Below are positions 43,600 to 53,634 of a stretch of DNA of 56,611 bases, piece after piece. The translations under genes and the position numbers were made by a program. Every line of letters begins with the position of its first letter. Within the stretch, counting starts at the first letter, position 1. The DNA is taken from assembly GCA_021770345.1 (NCBI GenBank), contig JAETRD010000020.1:1-56611 (forward strand), given 5' to 3'. The notes beneath the pieces were generated by a model. The model saw only the letters and a program-made list of their open reading frames with translations, did no database searches and was not told where the DNA came from. Origin of the DNA: Lachnospiraceae bacterium. Its GTDB lineage: Bacteria > Bacillota > Clostridia > Lachnospirales > Lachnospiraceae.

Positions 43600-44288
43600 C
43601 TATTTGTTCGAAACCGATATCGAATCAACTGTTTTCACATAGGGCTGTAATTCCGGATATTCCGCAGCATGTTCACGCACATAGCACCTTTTAAATGCTG
43701 CAAATGCCGACTCCCGTCTCAGTAAGCTGCGGATCGTTCTCATACATACTTTTGAATCCGGCGCATTATGTATTCTTTCCAGTTGCCTGTATAAGACATT
43801 CATTTCTTTTTGAAGCAATTTTAACCGCTTATCGCTGCTGTATGTCCGCATTCCCGTATTTTTCAGTGAAAAAGTCTCCTCTATCAACAGAGCCGTCCTC
43901 TTTTGCATTTCATCACCGGGGTCTCTCCCCTCAACCGTCACGTCATTCTTTTGTACTCCAAAACGCAGATACTTTTCGGGATCCTGTCTGCAGCAGTCAA
44001 TAATTCCTTCGTCATACTTTCTGTTATTTTTTATACCATTGCAATGTCCGCACGACCAGAAAAGATTCTCCCAGTCAAATTTGCGATCCGGATATTTTCC
44101 GTTTTTATGCGGCAGCAAATGTTCCACATTGGGATCCTGCAACCCTTTCATTTCACAGATATAGCATTTGTTGTGAAAATCCCTTTTCAGTCGTTCTATC
44201 ACATCCTGTTTGTCATATCTTCCGGTTGTCTTCTTTGCCTCTTCCGCAGGGATTCGGGTGCAGGAAAAGAGCGTTCTACCTTAACCAT
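43600..44288 (-). pseudogene. HNH endonuclease of a Septu-like pair, 5' frameshift
   Basis: The expected start ATG 44288 overlaps the ATPase stop (ATGGTTAA) and reads MVKVERSFPAPESL, the usual start of this HNH group. The frame then shifts at about 44247. The rest continues in the -1 frame as AEEAKKTTGRYDKQDVIERL, with HNH text CYICE, NVEHLLPHKNGKYPDRKFDW and ENLFWSCGHCNGIKNN. A single missing base near 44247 (CTG|GCG) explains it. A shorter protein from GTG 44202 would keep the HNH core. Type II fold with two CxxC zinc pairs. Confidence 0.75.
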
Positions 44289-45537
44289 CTATATCCTCCC
44301 TGTTCATAAATTCCAGCTTTAATCTCTGATACTCTGCCGCAATGTCAAGCGCAAGATAATCCGGAATCTCATCCAGATACAATTCCAACTCTGCGATCTC
44401 GCTCATTTCATCATCGGACAAACGTTCCTTCTTTACAAGCTTCTCATAGCGCCCGAACTTTTCCCGCAAGGCGCCGGATAACCTGTCCGCACCGAAATAT
44501 CCCTCCACAATGCCGTCATACGGTACATCCTCCAATCCGTTTTCCACCAAAACGTGATTCTCCAGATCATAAATCACAGCATTTTCCAGACTGTTTAATA
44601 TAAACGGAGAATGCGATGTCACGATAAACTGAATGTTTGGAAAAAAGGTTGTCAAAAACGACATCATATTTTTCTGTAATTCCAAATGCAGATGCGTTTC
44701 AATTTCGTCAATCAGTACAATCCCCGGAAGGTTAAAATCAAACGAGCGTTGCGTCTGCTTCTGCATCCGCATGATAATATCCAGGACAACATCCAATACC
44801 GCCTGATAACCGCCGGAAAGCGTGTTAAAATCAAATGGTTCTCTTCCCTGCTGCATAATGTGAAATTCATACATATCCTCATCAAATACCAGCCGCACGG
44901 TTTCATCTGCAAAAATCTGCTTTAAAAGGCGTTCCAATTTTTCAAACCAGAGCCGGATTTCGTCTGCTTTCTCTGTCTTTTTATTATTTCTTGCCAACGC
45001 TTCCGTCATTTTTAAATCCAACAGATATTTTACAAATTCATTCCGCGGGAATTCCTCCAATCCATAATTATCTTTCAGCTGTACCTTCTCCACATGCTTG
45101 GGCTGTACGGCATCAAAGATTCTGTCCGCCTTATAATATGCCAGTACAAAGTGATATTTTTCTCTTAATGCAAAAATATCTCCTGCCTCTGTATTGAAGC
45201 TAAGTTCTATCCCGCCTCTGCTCTGCTCGAGTTTCTTTGCTCTTTCGCTGACTTCTTTCTCCAGCTGCAGAATCTCGGCTTCCCTTTTTCCGTCCTTAAT
45301 AGCTTCGTTTCTTTCCTGTTCTGCCCAAAACAAAAGTTCCTCTTTATCTTTAAAATGCTCATTTGTAAATGCAGTATTCAGATAAACTGCCAATGCCTCC
45401 AGAACGCTTGTCTTTCCGCTTCCGTTCTTTCCCGTCAATATCAGGTGTTTCATCCGGTCCTCCGACAGCGGAATTGCAATATCCGTTAGATGTCTGACCT
45501 TTTTGATTGTTACGTTTGTTATAAACAGCTGTTCCAT
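44281..45537 (-). CDS. AAA ATPase of a Septu-like (PtuA-type) defence pair
   Basis: 418 residues with GAGGAG before ATG 45537. An ABC/SMC-like ATPase: Walker A LTGKNGSGKTSVLEAL (about 34-48), a coiled-coil-rich middle (65-110), signature LSGGYQAVLD (about 243), Walker B IVLIDEIETHLH, and the H motif TSHSPFIL. AAA-plus-HNH gene pairs with overlapping ends are the layout of Septu (PtuA/PtuB) antiphage systems; the assignment rests on architecture. A C-terminal acidic region carries many Glu. The HNH gene follows with an 8-nt overlap. Confidence 0.8.
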   Translation of the reverse strand: MEQLFITNVTIKKVRHLTDIAIPLSEDRMKHLILTGKNGSGKTSVLEALAVYLNTAFTNEHFKDKEELLFWAEQERNEAIKDGKREAEILQLEKEVSERAKKLEQSRGGIELSFNTEAGDIFALREKYHFVLAYYKADRIFDAVQPKHVEKVQLKDNYGLEEFPRNEFVKYLLDLKMTEALARNNKKTEKADEIRLWFEKLERLLKQIFADETVRLVFDEDMYEFHIMQQGREPFDFNTLSGGYQAVLDVVLDIIMRMQKQTQRSFDFNLPGIVLIDEIETHLHLELQKNMMSFLTTFFPNIQFIVTSHSPFILNSLENAVIYDLENHVLVENGLEDVPYDGIVEGYFGADRLSGALREKFGRYEKLVKKERLSDDEMSEIAELELYLDEIPDYLALDIAAEYQRLKLEFMNREDIDG

Positions 45538-45720
45538 TTTACTCCTCTTTTCGATTGACTTTCTGATATTGTTTTGTTAAATCTGCCTTTATATTTTATT
45601 ATAACATAATCTGTCCTGCAATTATATTATTTCCCTGGACAAGAACTCACAAATTTTATAAATACGCTAAGAGAAACCCGCTGTCGGCAAAAATAACGTG
45701 TTTAACGACAAAATTAACAC

Positions 45721-45751
45721 TTGGCACATCGCGAAGAAAATGTGTTATAAT
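45721..45751 (+). promoter_or_regulatory. Possible promoter of the chemoreceptor gene
   Basis: TATAAT at 45746-45751 with TTGGCA at 45721; the 19-bp spacer is long, so the -35 element is uncertain. Confidence 0.4.
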
Positions 45752-45786
45752 ATTAAAATACACGGAAGAAAGGCACGGGTACACGA

Positions 45787-47856
45787 ATGAAAAAGACAAG
45801 TATTTTTAAACAGCTGCTTCTGCCGATGATCGCGATTGTATGCGCGTTGGCGGTATGTCTGACCGGAATTGTCGTATCTGTTTTTATGAAATCCTACGAG
45901 AGTGAAATCTACGGCAGGAGCCGGGATAAATCGCAGCTTGTGTCCGGTGAAATCGCAACCTTTTTAGACGGTGCATACGGCATCACGGAGGAATTATCCG
46001 TAAATCCCAGTATTCTGACGATGGAAACCGCCGTGCAGACACCGATTCTCGCGGATTGCGTCAGGCGCAATCCCTATCTGGAACTGCTCTATATTCAGGG
46101 TACGGACGGCATGCAGACGGGCCGCTCTTCCGGCGAGCTCGCAGACCGCTCCACAAGGTGGTGGTTTACACAGACGATGGAGGAACAGCACGCATTTATT
46201 TCAAAATCCTACTACTCGGTAAATACCGGCCTCCCCTGCGCTTCCATATTCTTTCCGATGTACCGGGACGGCGCTCTTGTCGGAATTTTTGCAGTCGATA
46301 TAAAGCTCGACTACCTGCAGACCATCATCGAAAATTTTTCGGACACGGAAAACGGAGAATATTCCTTCGTCATTGACGGAGAAGGCGTTGTCGTCGCCCA
46401 CCCGGACAGCACGCAGATCGAGGAACTCTACAATTATAAGCTCCTGACAAAGACGGTATCCGCCAAGGATGAATCCGGGCAGCCGGTCACGGATGAAAAC
46501 GGCAATATCGTGACCGAGGAACAGCCCATCACCGTCTCTGAGGATTACCGGAAGATTATCGCCGACGTGATGGCCGGAAATACCGGAAGCTGTAAAATGA
46601 AAAACGACGGGGAATCCTATTTTGTAAGTTATGCATCCATCCCGCTTAAGGGGGAATCCGACTCCTGGTCCGTCATCACACTCCACAGGGAATCGGCCGC
46701 GATGGCGCCGGTATACCGGATTCTCGCGGTTGCGGCTGCGGTGGCTTTGCTTGTCATCGGAATCGCAATCTGGGTAATCGCTCTCGTGGCGCGCAGGCTG
46801 ACCCTGCCGATCGTATCGATTACAGAATTAATCCGGAATGCCTCCGACGGTGATTTCACCGTGCAGGCAGCCGAAAACAGCAGCAACGAAATCGGTGTCC
46901 TCTCAAAAAGTCTGAACAAAATGACCGGAAAAATATCCGCTATCCTGACAAAAATAGCCGTTATTACCGGAGAAGTCGTCGAAAGCTCCGACGACTTAAA
47001 GCAGATTGAGGCAACCGTGGATAAAACCAGCCGCGCAGTTCTTCAAATATCGGACGGTACAAAAGCCCAGGATGCGGACGTCAGTCGGGTTGTCGTGCTC
47101 GAGGACGAGCTGGGGGATAAATTCGGACAATTACGCGAAAACAGCATTCTTCTTCTCGCGGACGCACAGAATACGATCGCATCCGGGAAAAACGGAATGG
47201 AAAGCGTTTCGGAGCTGAAACGGCAAAACGCCAAAGCGTCTATGGGAATGGAGAGCGCCTACGCAAAGATTATGACGCTCGAAGCACAGTCCCAAAAAAT
47301 TTCCGGTATATTAAGCACGATCAATGAGATCTCTTCCCAGACAGGGATGCTCGCCTTAAATGCATCGATCGAGGCGGCGCGCGCCGGACAACACGGAAGA
47401 GGCTTTGCGGTCGTCGCGGAATCAATCGGTAAGCTTGCGGGGGATTCATCGGCAGCAACCGCCGATATCGAAAAGATTATCGTCGATCTGTGCCGGGATA
47501 TCTCCGATACGGTTGCAAATATAGAATCCGCCCGCGCAGGTGTGGACGGCCAGACACAGGCCGTGGATAAGGTGCAGGAAACTTTTGCGGATTTCGGCAC
47601 TCTCGCAGAAAAGACAAGGGCATCCGTCGGCAGCATGGAGGCACTGATCGAGGAAATGTACCGGTGTGACCGTTCCATTGTCAACGCGGTAGAGCAGATC
47701 CGGAATATCTCCGCAAATACGGCGGAGCTGACGGAATCAGTCGCAGCTTCCCTGGAGGAGCAGCTAAATGGAATACGCAATGTCGCGGCGCGTATTGATA
47801 ATCTCTCCGCCGTCTCCGAAGAGATGGAACAGGAAATGACAAAATTTAAGCTGTAA
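45787..47856 (+). CDS. Methyl-accepting chemotaxis protein with dCache sensor
   Basis: 689 residues. Transmembrane span 1 is about 11-33. The extracellular dCache_1 domain is about 40-300 ([36 protein letters not shown]). Span 2 is about 308-332, then HAMP. The signalling hairpin tip reads [20 protein letters not shown] followed by [18 protein letters not shown]. It transmits ligand binding to CheA/CheW. The ligand cannot be read; dCache domains often bind amino acids. Unusual start of the tip: SQTGML in place of the common EQTNLL. Confidence 0.92.
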   Translation: MKKTSIFKQLLLPMIAIVCALAVCLTGIVVSVFMKSYESEIYGRSRDKSQLVSGEIATFLDGAYGITEELSVNPSILTMETAVQTPILADCVRRNPYLELLYIQGTDGMQTGRSSGELADRSTRWWFTQTMEEQHAFISKSYYSVNTGLPCASIFFPMYRDGALVGIFAVDIKLDYLQTIIENFSDTENGEYSFVIDGEGVVVAHPDSTQIEELYNYKLLTKTVSAKDESGQPVTDENGNIVTEEQPITVSEDYRKIIADVMAGNTGSCKMKNDGESYFVSYASIPLKGESDSWSVITLHRESAAMAPVYRILAVAAAVALLVIGIAIWVIALVARRLTLPIVSITELIRNASDGDFTVQAAENSSNEIGVLSKSLNKMTGKISAILTKIAVITGEVVESSDDLKQIEATVDKTSRAVLQISDGTKAQDADVSRVVVLEDELGDKFGQLRENSILLLADAQNTIASGKNGMESVSELKRQNAKASMGMESAYAKIMTLEAQSQKISGILSTINEISSQTGMLALNASIEAARAGQHGRGFAVVAESIGKLAGDSSAATADIEKIIVDLCRDISDTVANIESARAGVDGQTQAVDKVQETFADFGTLAEKTRASVGSMEALIEEMYRCDRSIVNAVEQIRNISANTAELTESVAASLEEQLNGIRNVAARIDNLSAVSEEMEQEMTKFKL

Positions 47857-47861
47857 TATGA

Positions 47862-47885
47862 ACAGGCCGCTTTTGCGCGGCCTGT
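47862..47885 (+). terminator. Hairpin after the chemoreceptor gene
   Basis: ACAGGCCGC-ttttgc-GCGGCCTGT; weak T content afterwards. Confidence 0.6.
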
Positions 47886-48172
47886 CCATCCGGAAAAATA
47901 TGTCCGCACGAAATGCAGTAAACCACGGAAAGAAGAAAGCTATCAAATATTTCCCGAAAGCAACTCTGCGGGAGCAAAAATTAGCGCTATTCCGACCGTG
48001 TGTCCCTTTGTCCACCGAGGGTATCTTTGGTTGTGTCTACCATATACAGCGGAACTCATTTATAAGAATTGCTGCACAAAATTTGTGCTTTCGTCAAAAA
48101 CAGAAAGCCGTCGCCCCAGATTCTTTTCGTGCTTCTGTATAAATAGTGTATGAGGATTTCGTTTTATCGTCC
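47886..48172. other. 287-bp intergenic stretch between convergent chemoreceptor genes
   Basis: No gene with a ribosome site is seen. Small open frames exist on both strands (for example 47858-48142 on plus, with MSARNAVNHGKKKAIKYFPK), but they lack support. The sequence has several short GC hairpins and may hold a structured RNA or an old insertion remnant. Confidence 0.3.
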
Positions 48173-48207
48173 CAAAAAAGGAGGAACTGCAGATTTGCAG
48201 CCCTCCC
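48173..48207 (-). terminator. Rho-independent terminator
   Basis: GGGAGGGCTGCAAATCTGCA then GTTCCTCC folds into a two-step stem (GGAGG/CCTCC, CTGCA/TGCAG), followed by TTTTTT on the minus strand. Confidence 0.85.
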
Positions 48208-48219
48208 ACTCCGTCAAAT

Positions 48220-49578
48220 TTAACTGAACTTGCTTACACTTTCTTCCAATTCATTGACGTATTTCTTACTGTCACATGCCTTTCCATCGATGACGGAGAT
48301 GTCCATAACAAGACCCGCCGTTTCATTTGCAACATCTGACACACCCTTTGCGCTGTCATCCATTGCTTTTGATATGCTGTCTAATCCTTCCGACATATCT
48401 GATATCGCTTCATTTATGTCGCCTGTCATGTCCCGGAATGCTCTTAGCGTGTCTTCTGTCTTATCCATATCGCGTTTATATTTTTCTGCGATTTCTACAA
48501 ATTTATCGTAATCTTTTGCTACGGTATCTGTCATTATTTCAGACATTTCTATCGCACCACCTGAGAGTCCCTGTACTGCATCTGTCACCTGCTTATTCAA
48601 TTTCTGGATATCATCGGCGGTCTTTCTGCTTACACCTGCGAGTTTTCTTATTTCATCAGCCACAACAGAAAAGCCTCTGCCCGCATCTCCGGCTCTGGCC
48701 GCTTCTATGGAAGCATTTAAGGCTAACAGGTTCGTTTGCTCTGCAACAGACAGGATATCTTCTGTCAGTAAATTAATCTGTTCTACCTTGCAGCTGTTCT
48801 CCACTGCTATCTGCAGCTCATTTGTAACCCTGTATATTATCTCTTTTGTATCTTCCCTTGTCCTGCTTATATCATCCCATATTTCTTCTACCTGATGGCT
48901 TGTTGCCAGCGCATCCTCTGAATTTTTGACGGCAATCCTGTTCATATCGGACACATTCTGCAGTATCCCGCTGCTTCTTTCCGCCAGACTCTCAAGCGTC
49001 GATGTTGTCTCCTGTATAGACGCAGATAACTGCTCCATTGCGGCGGATATGCTTGCAGCCGCTTCATTGCATTCCCCTGTGCTGTCGACTATTTTCGACG
49101 AAGCCTTATTGATATCCTTAGTATTGCATTTAATCAGATTCGTAACGTTTCTTAATTCAATAATAAACTTGTTTATGCTGTCTACAAGCTGGCCTATCTG
49201 GTCGATATTCCTGCACTCTATCACATTGGATAAATCCATGCTTTCTATGATGCCGTCCACTTCCTTTTTCGCCGACTGAATGGGCTTTATAATTGATATA
49301 TAGACCAAAATGATACATACCGCCCCCAATATTATGTTGAAACATAATACAATATTATCAAACAGTATCGTCCCGTCAATTTTTATGTTGCTGTGTTCCA
49401 ATATATCAGATACATCCTCATTTACATATCCTATACTTTGCTCCAACTGACGGTTCCAGTCCTTCATTATCTTAAACGCTGCCATGTTGGATACGCATAC
49501 GGCCAGCGTCATTGAAATAAGTATCACTAATACCACGCACAGTTTTCTCGATATTGACTTATTTATCCATTTTATCAT
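48220..49578 (-). CDS. Methyl-accepting chemotaxis protein
   Basis: 452 residues from ATG 49578 (GGAGG six bases upstream). Two membrane spans (about 11-34 and 72-95) enclose only a short extracellular loop of about 35 residues, so ligand sensing is minimal or indirect. HAMP is about 95-150. The signalling tip is [20 protein letters not shown] followed by [18 protein letters not shown]. It is unlike its dCache neighbour, so not a recent duplicate. Convergent with the other chemoreceptor. Confidence 0.92.
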   Translation of the reverse strand: MIKWINKSISRKLCVVLVILISMTLAVCVSNMAAFKIMKDWNRQLEQSIGYVNEDVSDILEHSNIKIDGTILFDNIVLCFNIILGAVCIILVYISIIKPIQSAKKEVDGIIESMDLSNVIECRNIDQIGQLVDSINKFIIELRNVTNLIKCNTKDINKASSKIVDSTGECNEAAASISAAMEQLSASIQETTSTLESLAERSSGILQNVSDMNRIAVKNSEDALATSHQVEEIWDDISRTREDTKEIIYRVTNELQIAVENSCKVEQINLLTEDILSVAEQTNLLALNASIEAARAGDAGRGFSVVADEIRKLAGVSRKTADDIQKLNKQVTDAVQGLSGGAIEMSEIMTDTVAKDYDKFVEIAEKYKRDMDKTEDTLRAFRDMTGDINEAISDMSEGLDSISKAMDDSAKGVSDVANETAGLVMDISVIDGKACDSKKYVNELEESVSKFS

Positions 49579-50039
49579 TGCCATCCTCCAATTCCAAATT
49601 ATCTGTGCATTGGGAGATTCCCAAGCCTTTATAGGAATAGTGCAGATATTTTTTTTAATTTGGTTTTTGGCCAATGCAGGATTATTTCGTCTATATCTTT
49701 CTCAATATGCAAACGTCCTTGAAAAATCAATTTAAGCAGCAATTCGTGGACTTATATCGTTCCGGCAGGCGAAGATGCGATATCTGCAGGGCTTGTAAAA
49801 GCAGCTTCCCAGAGTGTGGAAGGGACCCAAAACAATACAAGGAAAAAACCTTAAAAAAGTGGTCTAAAAAAGTGTTGACCATCCGGTAAATATCCTCCGA
49901 TAAATTCGAATTTAACAGCATTACTGTCACCGCTCCCGCACCATTTTTTCTTCGTACCTGCTTTGATTTGAAAACATCATTTATCCTTTCGGTAAGGTGA
50001 GGGAGAATTTATCTCCCTCGCTATTCCATTTTTTCCGTT
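49579..50039. other. ~460-bp intergenic stretch at the host/conjugative-element border
   Basis: It holds a plus-strand open frame with Cys-rich text 'RRRCDICRACKSSFPECGRD' near 49760-49830, without a ribosome site, probably a remnant. A hairpin at 49999-50019 lies just after the conjugation gene. No attachment site could be defined by eye. Confidence 0.4.
49999..50019 (-). terminator. Hairpin after the conjugation operon
   Basis: GAGGGAGA-attta-TCTCCCTC, perfect 8-bp stem about 20 bp after the stop at 50040; no U-run on the minus strand, so terminator strength is uncertain. Confidence 0.5.
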
Positions 50040-53000
50040 TTAATAACCACCCCATCCGTGCATTCTGCTAAAATCACTGTATTTGCGGATAACGCTCCCC
50101 CCGCAGGACGGGGTGCAGTCAATCACAAACGTACCATTCCCGGACTGGTCGACAGTCCCTCCCGGCCCGGTCGTTGCATAGCCTGCCACTCCATCCGGAA
50201 GATTTCCAACGTAAAACAGTACATGCCCCGATGCGCGGCCGCCCGTTGTTGTAAAGGCGATAACATCTCCTGCCGACAGCGTTCCTGCAGAACCATAGCT
50301 GTAATATCCTGCCGCATTTGTATCATAGTTTGTGCCAAGCGCCCTGTTTAAAACGCCGCTTACGAATCCGGAACACTCTCCCGCTCCGGAAGTATTATGG
50401 ACGGCGTTTTGATGAGCTGCGCCGGTTAAGCTGTAGTAATACTGCCCGACGCCGCGGAGCGCCTCTTCTAAGACCAGAAGCCTTCGTTCTGAAATACCCG
50501 GATTTGCCATGCGCACCTGCTCAAGCACATCCTGAATCTGGCTTTCCGTAAGGGTCTGCCCGCTTCCGGCAGGAAATACCACCTCAAAATCTCTCCACAT
50601 CTGGATGCCGTCTTCAAAATTGGTTTCGTAGGTGCCATAAAATGAATTGACATCTGCAAGCAGGCCCGTATCAAGCGTTCCATCGTCATTCAGCCAGCCA
50701 TCAAAGTCATATATGTCTTCTGTGGAGCCGTCTGGCTCTGTGGGGCCTGTGTACGCCAATGGGATTCCAAGCCACGCGGATGCTTGCCCTGTGGCGCCGC
50801 CTCTTAACGCAAACCAGCCGCTCGCCTTTGCCATCCACTTTTCTGCCCATGCCTCAATAGTTCTGCATCTGCTCCAATCAAGAATGGATGTAAACGGTGC
50901 ATCACTGCCTCTAATAAAATACGGAGTCTCAAAATCGTCATACTGCATGATATCCTCCCACGCCATGTCAATTTCTACGTCAACTGTCGGGCTCATATGT
51001 CCGCCGCAGTGCCCGTTGCACACATATACCGTCTGATAGCAGCCGGAGTCATATTCCGAGTGCCACGGGTCGTGAGTATGTTCTTCCTGCCCGCATATTA
51101 ATTGGGAATAGCCGCGCAGGGTAACGCCGTCTTCGTAATATCCGCCGGTCTCGACAAATATAAAGCAGTCCTCCGAATGGGTGTGTTCATGCCCCGGACA
51201 GTCGCCGCCCCGGTCGGTTGTATATAAAAACCCATCTCCATATCCGGCAGGGTACGCGGTGTAATTATTACAAATTCCCACATCGTCATGCGGTTTTTCA
51301 TTCAGCCATAAGCCCTGCGCCTGCCCGCCGGATGCTCCTGGAACAATACCGTTTGCTGTGGCAATGTCTCTTACGCAGGAAGTCAGGAACCCCTCCATCT
51401 CTGCTCTCGCGCGGTTGATCGCTGATGCCAGATTACCGCCTCCCGCATTTATGGTATGATACCCGTGGACATATACGTTTTCACACAGCTCGTCACCCCG
51501 CGTAACCATTTGTGTACCCGGGTCATAGCTTACAGGCGTGCTATAAAGCACGGAATTATCATGGTCGTCCAAATCCTCATATCCGTATGCGCGGTTCCCT
51601 GCGGCATCTTCGGCAACGCGATGCGTGCGGACAAACATATAATACACATATGCTTTTGCCGTATTATATTCGTCAAAACCGAGTTCATCCTGATAGCGGT
51701 AATGCATCAGCGACGTAATCTGTAAAAGATTTGCGGAAAACCCCGACAGCTCTCTCCGCTGTGTTTCCGGAAGGTTCATTTCATCGGAAGCCCAGATGTG
51801 CCCGATGTCCCCTTCAGATACTGTTTTATACCATTCAATCCCGTTATTCGATGGAACAGGGTCATCAATCAGGAAGTGCTGTACCGCGTCATTTTTTGCA
51901 ACGCTTTCAAATTGTGCCACAAGGTCCCTTGCCGTTTCGTTTACTATCTGCTGCACATAATTGATATCTTCGGCGTTTTGCCCTCCGTCGAAAAATCCCG
52001 TGGCGGCATCCACAATCGACGATGCAAAACTGGCTATGACGGGAACTATGCAGACGAATCCGGAACACACAATTAAAAACGCGACAAACACAAGCATGAA
52101 TGTGCCAAGCATAATAGCTGCTTTTTTCTGCACATAAGATATGAAGCGTGCCGTTGCGCTTATGGGATTCAGTTTACTGAGGACGATTTGAATTTTATTT
52201 GTAACAGAACCGACCGCGGCTATTCTTCGTCTTAAGGCAGCCCGTCTTACATCACGCGCATTAAGTCGTCCGCCGCGCTTTGTATGGCATTTGCGGCGCT
52301 TCGTCAATCGTTCAAGCTTTGCCTGTTCGCGCGCCGTCAGATGCCCCGGCTTACCCGGCCTGCCTGTTTTTTTATTCTCAAGTACTGCAATTTCCTTATC
52401 AAGACGAAGGCCCGTTTCGTGAAAACGCATCCTTCGCTTTTCCCGGTTTTTGTCACGACGCTGCTCACGGTTCTCCCGTTTTTCCTCCTTGCTCTTTCGT
52501 CCGATACGGTTTGCTTTATCGTGAAGATTATCCGCACTCACTTTAAACAGGTCTGCACGGCGTCCAAGTTCTGTCCCCTTTGCAAGCGTGCTGACTGCTG
52601 CCGCTGCCTTTGATGCGGCTTTTGCTCCACCCCCGAGCGTGGCGCGTGCTGCAAGCGCCGCAGACTGCTTTGTTAATTTGTAAGCCTGTGTATAAAAGAC
52701 GATGCCCCGATTCATCTCGTCGCCGGCAACCTGTGATACGATAATCTGTCTGCCATAGCTTCTCCGCTGCGCACTCGCCGCACCATAATCTGCATCGTGG
52801 GCAAGTCCGGTCTTTTTCGCAATCCTCACATCTTTTATGTCTGCATCAATAGAATCCGTATTTAAGCCCATACGGATGCGGTTTTCCCGTTCACGTAAAA
52901 GAACTTTTTCCAGATTTCGCACGTCTTTTGTAGTTCCGCGAAACATTTCCCCACCATTGCGCGCAGAAATATCAGAAAGGAGTTTTTTCTGTCCCTGTGC

Positions 53001-53594
53001 AATCTGCTGCATGGAGTATCTTGCCTGTTTATGGTCTGTCGGATGAAACATTCTGTCGGTCCGGTTTCTTTCGCCTGCGGCAGCCTGTAACGCATCACGC
53101 ATCCCTGACGCTCCGGAAGATGCTACAATCGTCTGGCCTTCGTGAACAAATGTTCCGGTAGCTGCAAGCTGCTGGAACTGCCTTTGTGTCAATTCCTCGT
53201 ATTTTAAGTGAATCGGGCTTCCGGCCTTCACTCCGCTTAAAACCTGCCACTCGGCCGAGCGCAGCATTCTTTCTGCCTCCTGCCTCTTAGAATCCCCAAA
53301 CCCCAGCTTTGCAAGGTGTGCGGCATACTCGGCATCTCCCCAGTCCGTCGAGGTAAAAGTATTCGCCACTTTTTTTTCTTCGTATGTTTCGCCTGCGGCA
53401 GAAAGCACTGCCATTGTTCGCTCAAAACGTCTGGCAGTATCATAGATTGCATTATTTTCCGCGTCACGTGCGCCCTGTGTGCTCCAATTGTATGCGGCGT
53501 ATGCAAGCCCCGAGCCGGAGCTTGCCCCTACGATTTTTCCGCTTAAAACAACGCGCCCGCCTGATAAATTGTAAATATCGCCTGCTGCTGACAT
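50040..53594 (-). CDS. Large conjugation protein with membrane span and NlpC/P60-like peptidase domain
   Basis: 1184 residues, ACAGGA before ATG 53594. N-terminal 1-370: Ala/Arg-rich, helical. About 370-470: very basic. Membrane spans near 495-540 (MLGTFMLVFVAFLIVCSGFV). An extracellular part then ends in an NlpC/P60-type hydrolase, with Cys in GAGECSGFVSGVLNRALG and His in GRASGHVLFYVGN. Between them is a Cys/His-rich stretch with CPGHEHTHSEDC and CGQEEHTHDPWH. Likely the wall-opening, channel-associated protein of a Gram-positive type IV secretion system (PrgK/TcpG-like role). Confidence 0.75.
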   Translation of the reverse strand: MSAAGDIYNLSGGRVVLSGKIVGASSGSGLAYAAYNWSTQGARDAENNAIYDTARRFERTMAVLSAAGETYEEKKVANTFTSTDWGDAEYAAHLAKLGFGDSKRQEAERMLRSAEWQVLSGVKAGSPIHLKYEELTQRQFQQLAATGTFVHEGQTIVASSGASGMRDALQAAAGERNRTDRMFHPTDHKQARYSMQQIAQGQKKLLSDISARNGGEMFRGTTKDVRNLEKVLLRERENRIRMGLNTDSIDADIKDVRIAKKTGLAHDADYGAASAQRRSYGRQIIVSQVAGDEMNRGIVFYTQAYKLTKQSAALAARATLGGGAKAASKAAAAVSTLAKGTELGRRADLFKVSADNLHDKANRIGRKSKEEKRENREQRRDKNREKRRMRFHETGLRLDKEIAVLENKKTGRPGKPGHLTAREQAKLERLTKRRKCHTKRGGRLNARDVRRAALRRRIAAVGSVTNKIQIVLSKLNPISATARFISYVQKKAAIMLGTFMLVFVAFLIVCSGFVCIVPVIASFASSIVDAATGFFDGGQNAEDINYVQQIVNETARDLVAQFESVAKNDAVQHFLIDDPVPSNNGIEWYKTVSEGDIGHIWASDEMNLPETQRRELSGFSANLLQITSLMHYRYQDELGFDEYNTAKAYVYYMFVRTHRVAEDAAGNRAYGYEDLDDHDNSVLYSTPVSYDPGTQMVTRGDELCENVYVHGYHTINAGGGNLASAINRARAEMEGFLTSCVRDIATANGIVPGASGGQAQGLWLNEKPHDDVGICNNYTAYPAGYGDGFLYTTDRGGDCPGHEHTHSEDCFIFVETGGYYEDGVTLRGYSQLICGQEEHTHDPWHSEYDSGCYQTVYVCNGHCGGHMSPTVDVEIDMAWEDIMQYDDFETPYFIRGSDAPFTSILDWSRCRTIEAWAEKWMAKASGWFALRGGATGQASAWLGIPLAYTGPTEPDGSTEDIYDFDGWLNDDGTLDTGLLADVNSFYGTYETNFEDGIQMWRDFEVVFPAGSGQTLTESQIQDVLEQVRMANPGISERRLLVLEEALRGVGQYYYSLTGAAHQNAVHNTSGAGECSGFVSGVLNRALGTNYDTNAAGYYSYGSAGTLSAGDVIAFTTTGGRASGHVLFYVGNLPDGVAGYATTGPGGTVDQSGNGTFVIDCTPSCGGSVIRKYSDFSRMHGWGGY

Positions 53595-53634
53595 AATATC
53601 TGTTCCTGTTTATGGAAATTTTAAATTCCTTATT

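Noticed and set aside
44240-44252. Programmed -1 frameshift in the HNH gene
   Set aside because: The GAATCCCTGCGG context lacks an X XXY YYZ slippery heptamer, so a simple mutation (or read error) is more likely.
47886-48172. c-di-GMP riboswitch near the chemoreceptor genes
   Set aside because: I could not find the conserved GGCAAACC / CGCAAAGC core on either strand, and the stretch lies downstream of both genes.
49674-49889. 71-residue Cys-rich protein
   Set aside because: The frame overlaps the leader of the chemoreceptor gene, has no ribosome site, and only its second half looks protein-like; kept only as a possible remnant.
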